Assembly: GCF_963675165.1 (NCBI RefSeq)
Contig: NC_087382.1
Location: 2,943,463 to 3,007,462, forward strand
Length of the DNA: 64,000 nucleotides
From: Halichondria panicea
Lineage: Eukaryota; Porifera; Demospongiae; Suberitida; Halichondriidae
Direction: 5' to 3'
Shown piece after piece: positions 60,151-64,000 of this stretch (its first letter is position 1; every line of letters begins with the position of its first letter). A program made the translations under genes and the position numbers. The notes below the pieces were generated by a model. That model saw only the letters and a list, made by a program, of their open reading frames with translations, ran no database searches and was not told the origin of the DNA.

Positions 60151-60407
60151 TTTATATTATAGCTTCAAATTATAGACGATAAAGTCATTACAATTATTAT
60201 ATACGTCATAATTATAATAAAATATACACTCTCTTATACTTATATGCTATTAAAACGTTTTCTCCAATTAAAGTTGTAGATCTGCAATACAACTAACATA
60301 AATTATAACTATTGAAGGATCACAATTAAAACACATGCTCTAATTTAAATATCTTATAGACTCTATACTGTCTATCCAGAGTCAATCATGCATGCAGTCT
60401 GTCTGTA

Positions 60408-62674
60408 TTATATTACAGTTAAGTCAACCATTTTCTTTATCAAAGTATTCATCGATTCAAATGCAGATTTCTGTTCATTAGTCAATTGCAAGTGCTGTAC
60501 AAGTGCAGTATTCAATTGCTGTGCAGCATCATTCAATTGCTGTGCAACATCATTCAATTGCAGTGTTTCAACATCATTCAATTTCTGTGCAGCATCATTC
60601 AATTGCTGTTCAGCATCATTCAATTGCTGTGCAGCAGCATCATTCAATTGCTGTGCAGCATTATTCAATTGCTGTTCAGCATCATTCAATTGCTGTGCAG
60701 CATTATTCAATTGCTGTGCAACATCATTCAATTGCTGTGCAACATCATTCAATTGCTGTTCAGCATCATTCAATTGCTGTGTTTCAACATTCAATTGTTG
60801 TGCAGCATCATTCAATTGCTGTTCAGCATCATTCAATTGCTGTGCAGCATCATTCAATTGCTGTGCAGCATCATTCAATTGCTGTGCAGCATTATTCAAT
60901 TGCTGTGCAACATCATTCAATTGCTGTGCAACATCATTCAATTGCTGTGCAGCATTATTCAATTGCTGTACAGCATCATTCAATTGCTGTGTTTCAACAT
61001 TCAATTGCTGTTCAGTATCATTCAATTGTTGTGCAGCTACATTCAATTGCTGTGTTGCAGCAACATTCAATTGCAGTGCAGTACCATTCAATTGTTGTGT
61101 TGCAGCACCAATCAATTGCTGTGTAGCATTCTTCAATTGCTGTGCATCATCATTCAATGCATCATCATTCAATGCATCATCATTCAATGCATCATCAATC
61201 AATTGCTGTGCAGCATAATTCAATCGCTGTCTAGCAGTATTCAATTTATCGTGTGCATCATCAAATAGAGATTGTGCAACCGTCTTCAATGTCTGCAGTT
61301 GTGCATCATCCAATAAAGCATCATTCCATTGCTGTTGTGCATCCAATCCCTGTGCAGCATACAATCCACCCACCAATTTAGCCACCTCTATGCTGTGATT
61401 ACTCATTGCAGTCTTGAAATCAGAGTATTTCAATGGAGAGGACTGATCAGCAGCCTTTAATTTAGCCACTGATATAGCTACCGAATGAACAATCGATTGA
61501 GCCATCTCATTGTCCTTTGTATTCAATAGAGTATTCAAATCATTCTCCAATTGAGTTGCCAATTGAGCCTGTGTTATGCGCCGCTTACCTATACATGTAC
61601 ATGTTCTATATATATACAAGCATTCAGGCACGAAAAAAAGACTAAGTACAGATATGGCACAAGTACCGCTTAGAATAGCTCTCACAAGATTTAAAGTGTT
61701 CATAACTGCAGCCATTTCAACATCATCATCGACAGACACCCAACAAAGAAGAAAGTTTAACGGAAGAAGTTTGTCTGCTAAAAGATAGACTACAAAGATC
61801 AACCCTATTGCAACACCGAGAAGCCATTTACAGCAGCTGCAGCACTTATCCTTATACTTAGTGCAACTGTGGTAAATAGAGTATATTGTATAAAGAATTG
61901 CAATGCCGAAAATTACCCCAAAAAAAGCTTGATCAACTACTCTGCAAAACATAGTTGGCGTGGATATCATATTGATGCGAGCTACTTGAAGCAAAGCACT
62001 GTATAAAACATCAAGGGGAACCAATTTAACGAGCATGTCTGCAACTGGTCCCCACAAATACATGGATTCACTATTTGGCTGCCAGTCAATATTGCTGATT
62101 AGTATAAATGCAAAAAGTGCAGCTACTGCAGATGCTCTCAGCCATTCGTCCGATAAAACAAGAGCATTATTATCAGTAATATTACCCTGAGTTGTATTAC
62201 TGGCACCAGACAAGTCGACCACCTTGGTGATATTGTTTCCATAATAGTAGAGAAATGGGCCAAAAACAGCGCAAAAACCCGGTTTAAAAAACTTATCCCA
62301 GAGTTTATTGATTAAATCAATGAAATCCTTCTTCACACGTGTACAGTCTGTACAGTCATAACACTTTAATAGTGGTTTACAGACACATTTAGAAATACAG
62401 TCACGTGCACAATACTCTTCTGTTACTAAAACATAGAAACATCCTGGAAGGATAGCAAGTGCATAGCCTACAACCAAGAATGCAATTAAATTTGGTTGAA
62501 ACGCATCATATTCTGGTAGAGATATTGCTGCAATCAATTCCAAAATAAAAGTATGGATCATATCCCCAAGGAGCAAGAAAACAAATAACCAGTTGCTACC
62601 TGGTTTTTGAGCCTGCAATTAATACAACGCATATCATGATTGATGAAAAAAGTACGGAATGCACTCACAGTCAT
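60408..62674 (-). CDS. TM4: multipass protein with long heptad-repeat tail
   Basis: Exon 1 is 62669-62674 (Met-Thr) with a GTGAGT donor; exon 2 is 60408-62612 after a TAATTGCAG acceptor; 736 residues. Residues 1 to about 345 are the family core: LLGDMIHTFILELIAA, YYYGNNITKVV, WLRASAVAALF, NMISTPTMFC and LPLNFLLC, with about eight hydrophobic segments. Then comes a helical linker (MAQSIVHSVAISVAKLK), and from about residue 470 to 710 roughly 35 copies of a seven-residue AQQLNDA/NAAQQLN unit encoded by 21-base DNA repeats. Leu once per seven, with Ala or Val opposite, predicts a long coiled coil, broken in places by eight-residue steps and a DDALN run. It ends LINKKMVDLTVI-like. Function unknown; the tail suggests oligomerisation. 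Confidence 0.82.
60500..61235. repeat. 21-bp coding minisatellite in TM4
   Basis: Plus-strand unit CATTCAATTGCTGTGCAGCA plus T, varied at GCAGC/ACATC/TTCAGC. Antisense frames are also open (FNCCAAS-type) because of the period; those are shadows. Confidence 0.95.
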
Positions 62675-62677
62675 GAT

Positions 62678-62722
62678 CAGATCCCAAAACTTTACAACTG
62701 TACTTTAGATTAGCTTGTCAAG
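62678..62722 (-). promoter_or_regulatory. Conserved block upstream of TM4
   Basis: Plus strand CAGATCCCAAAACTTTA then CTTGTCAAGCAGTC, matching the TM2 upstream block most closely. Confidence 0.45.
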
Positions 62723-63060
62723 CAGTCAGTATAAGCAGCACATGCAAGATACTTATTATTATACTCTTCAGGAAATTCAACTGACAGCAAGAGACACTAT
62801 ACATGCAGCCTTATATACATGTACAAGCAGACCTATATACAGGAAGTGTCTTAATGCATGAGTGTTTCCCACCATAATTAGATAAAGATGTAGATATAAT
62901 TATACGTAGATGTGACATTAAATGCACTATGAAAGTAAACACGTGGACAGATTCTAACCACAACATGAATATATACGATCTTAAGCGAAAGAAAAATAGA
63001 ACAATCTAGTTAAATCTTCATACAGCATAATTATGCATACAGTTGCTGAAGTCTCGGGGT
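62723..63060. repeat. TM upstream duplicated block
   Basis: GAAATTCAACTGACAGCAAG AGAC, CCTTATATACA, GAGTGTTTCCCACCATAATT and GTAAACACGTGGACAG match the blocks at 46.4-46.6 and 49.85-50.1 kb. Confidence 0.7.
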
Positions 63061-63090
63061 TCACATGAACTCTTCTTTCTCATTAGCCAA
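63061..63090 (-). pseudogene. ODAD2 3'-end fragment 4
   Basis: The minus strand reads LANEKEEFM-stop, as in the other fragments; the coding match ends within 30 bases. It lies about 390 bases upstream of TM4. Confidence 0.6.
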
Positions 63091-63154
63091 ATAGCAGAAA
63101 TTAATACCCGCGAAAATATGTCACCTTAAGGTACTGTCAGGAGTACTCCTGCAT

Positions 63155-63660
63155 GGTACCGTATAGCGCAAAACTTTTAAGGCACTGGAAAAGCACACAT
63201 AGATAGAACAGTATAACTGCATGTTCTAATACTAATGGCATTTCATTGTATTATGAGTTGACTGCATGCTTATACCGGAGACACTCTCAGGCCACGCTTT
63301 CAATCTTTGCACGTTATAGGAGAATTTTCGTGTGGGATTGCTAACCTACGAAAGCAGCGAAAATTTCGTGATACATATACGGTATATATATACCTACCTT
63401 AACCACATACACCCAGATACGTATACTATATGATGCATGGCATAACTTTGAGAACATGATATCATAATTTTATTGCACACTGTTAAAAATGTATAGTTAC
63501 AATAGCACCTCGAGTGCTATGCCAACACTCACCTGATTAATGGCATTAGGTGGGTGTTGACATAATAGCACGTTACAATAGCACTCAAGATACTATTGTG
63601 CCAACACCCACCTAATGGCATTAGGTGGGTGTTGGCACTCAAGGTGCTATTGTAACTATA
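63155..63660. repeat. Decayed MITE and nested hairpin
   Basis: 63,155-63,395 (ACCGTATAGCGCAAAACTTT ... TACGGTATATATA) is a copy of the 47.7-47.9 kb MITE; 63,495-63,660 is the nested hairpin also at 47,990-48,165. Confidence 0.7.
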
Positions 63661-63889
63661 CATTTTCAACATTAGTAATGTGTGCTATCACAACACTAGG
63701 AGTGCAGTTGTAACTGCTACATGTTACCAGAACAATAAAGAGTGCTAATATACACTTCTATTAAAGTGCTTGTGGAACACTTTAAATAGGATTTATAAAA
63801 GTATAACTGTCAAACTACTGTGCATGCATAGTTTGTTTTGTCCTATTAGTCTATATAAAGTCAGCCCGTCGTAGGGATCGAGGAGAGAC

Positions 63890-63920
<31 letters not shown>

Positions 63921-64000
63921 AGGGGTTAATTATGGTGTGTTGTGTGTGTGGGTGGAGGGGTTAATTGTGGTGTGTTGTGTGTGTGGGTGGCTGGTGGGTT
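63661..64000. repeat. Duplicated block and TG composite microsatellite
   Basis: 63,661-63,850 matches 546-770. 63,890-64,000 is (TG)n with GGAGGGGTTAATTRTGGTGT units, as at 49.6-49.8 kb, and runs off the window. Confidence 0.8.

Noticed and set aside
60388-61268. Plus-strand frames of FNCCAAS or IIQLLCS type
   Set aside because: They are the antisense of the 21-base heptad repeat of TM4. The minus frame continues into the conserved membrane core, the plus frames into nothing.

Overview
This window looks like genomic DNA from an animal. The introns have GT-AG boundaries, and there is a recognisable five-exon VPS25 gene (ESCRT-II), several copies of the 3' half of the cilia gene ODAD2/ARMC4, a collagen-like gene with Gly-X-Y repeats, DNA transposons with rve/DDE integrases, and very many minisatellites and foldback elements. 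The compact introns, the collagen-like gene with no vertebrate counterpart I recognise, and the AT-rich repeat-dense background suggest an early-branching animal such as a demosponge. That placement is inference and nothing here proves it. No bacterial gene, rRNA, tRNA or CRISPR array was seen.

Layout. (1) 0-9.5 kb: a decayed ODAD2 copy (A, minus strand), then VPS25 (plus strand) whose first intron appears to hold a 2 kb inverted-repeat element. (2) 9.5-16.1 kb: a TG microsatellite, a 92-bp minisatellite, then a nine-exon collagen-like/Gly-rich gene (11,734-16,064). (3) 16.9-26.8 kb: about 10 kb of successive unrelated tandem repeats (72/76, 56, 133, 226, 81, 44 and 52 bp), ending in a 52-bp satellite of roughly 47 copies. 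(4) 27,362-38,598: an 11.2 kb element with about 180-bp terminal inverted repeats and flanking TA dinucleotides. It carries two divergent integrase genes that face inward; the left one is broken and the right one is an intact two-exon gene. (5) 38.9-63.9 kb: a segmentally duplicated cluster on the minus strand. ODAD2 3' portions (B, B', C, plus four short 3'-end fragments) alternate with four genes (TM1-TM4) of a multipass membrane protein family that I do not recognise, plus at least three decayed family remnants.

The most interesting content is the TM family. The four paralogs share a core with about eight hydrophobic segments, and the three normal members start with a 2-3 codon first exon. 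The C-terminal tails differ completely: short in TM1 and TM3, Lys-rich plus a Val-Asp four-residue repeat in TM2, and about 35 heptads of AQQLND type in TM4. Each TM gene lies just downstream, in the direction of transcription, of an ODAD2 3' end or a fragment of one, so the ancestral duplicated unit was probably ODAD2 3' end plus TM gene.

The three main ODAD2 copies carry different lesions: a nonsense codon in A, a satellite breakpoint in B, and a transposon with a perfect 9-bp target duplication inside an exon in C. A functional ODAD2 must therefore lie elsewhere. All boundaries come from reading splice sites and protein similarity by eye; no database or alignment program was used.
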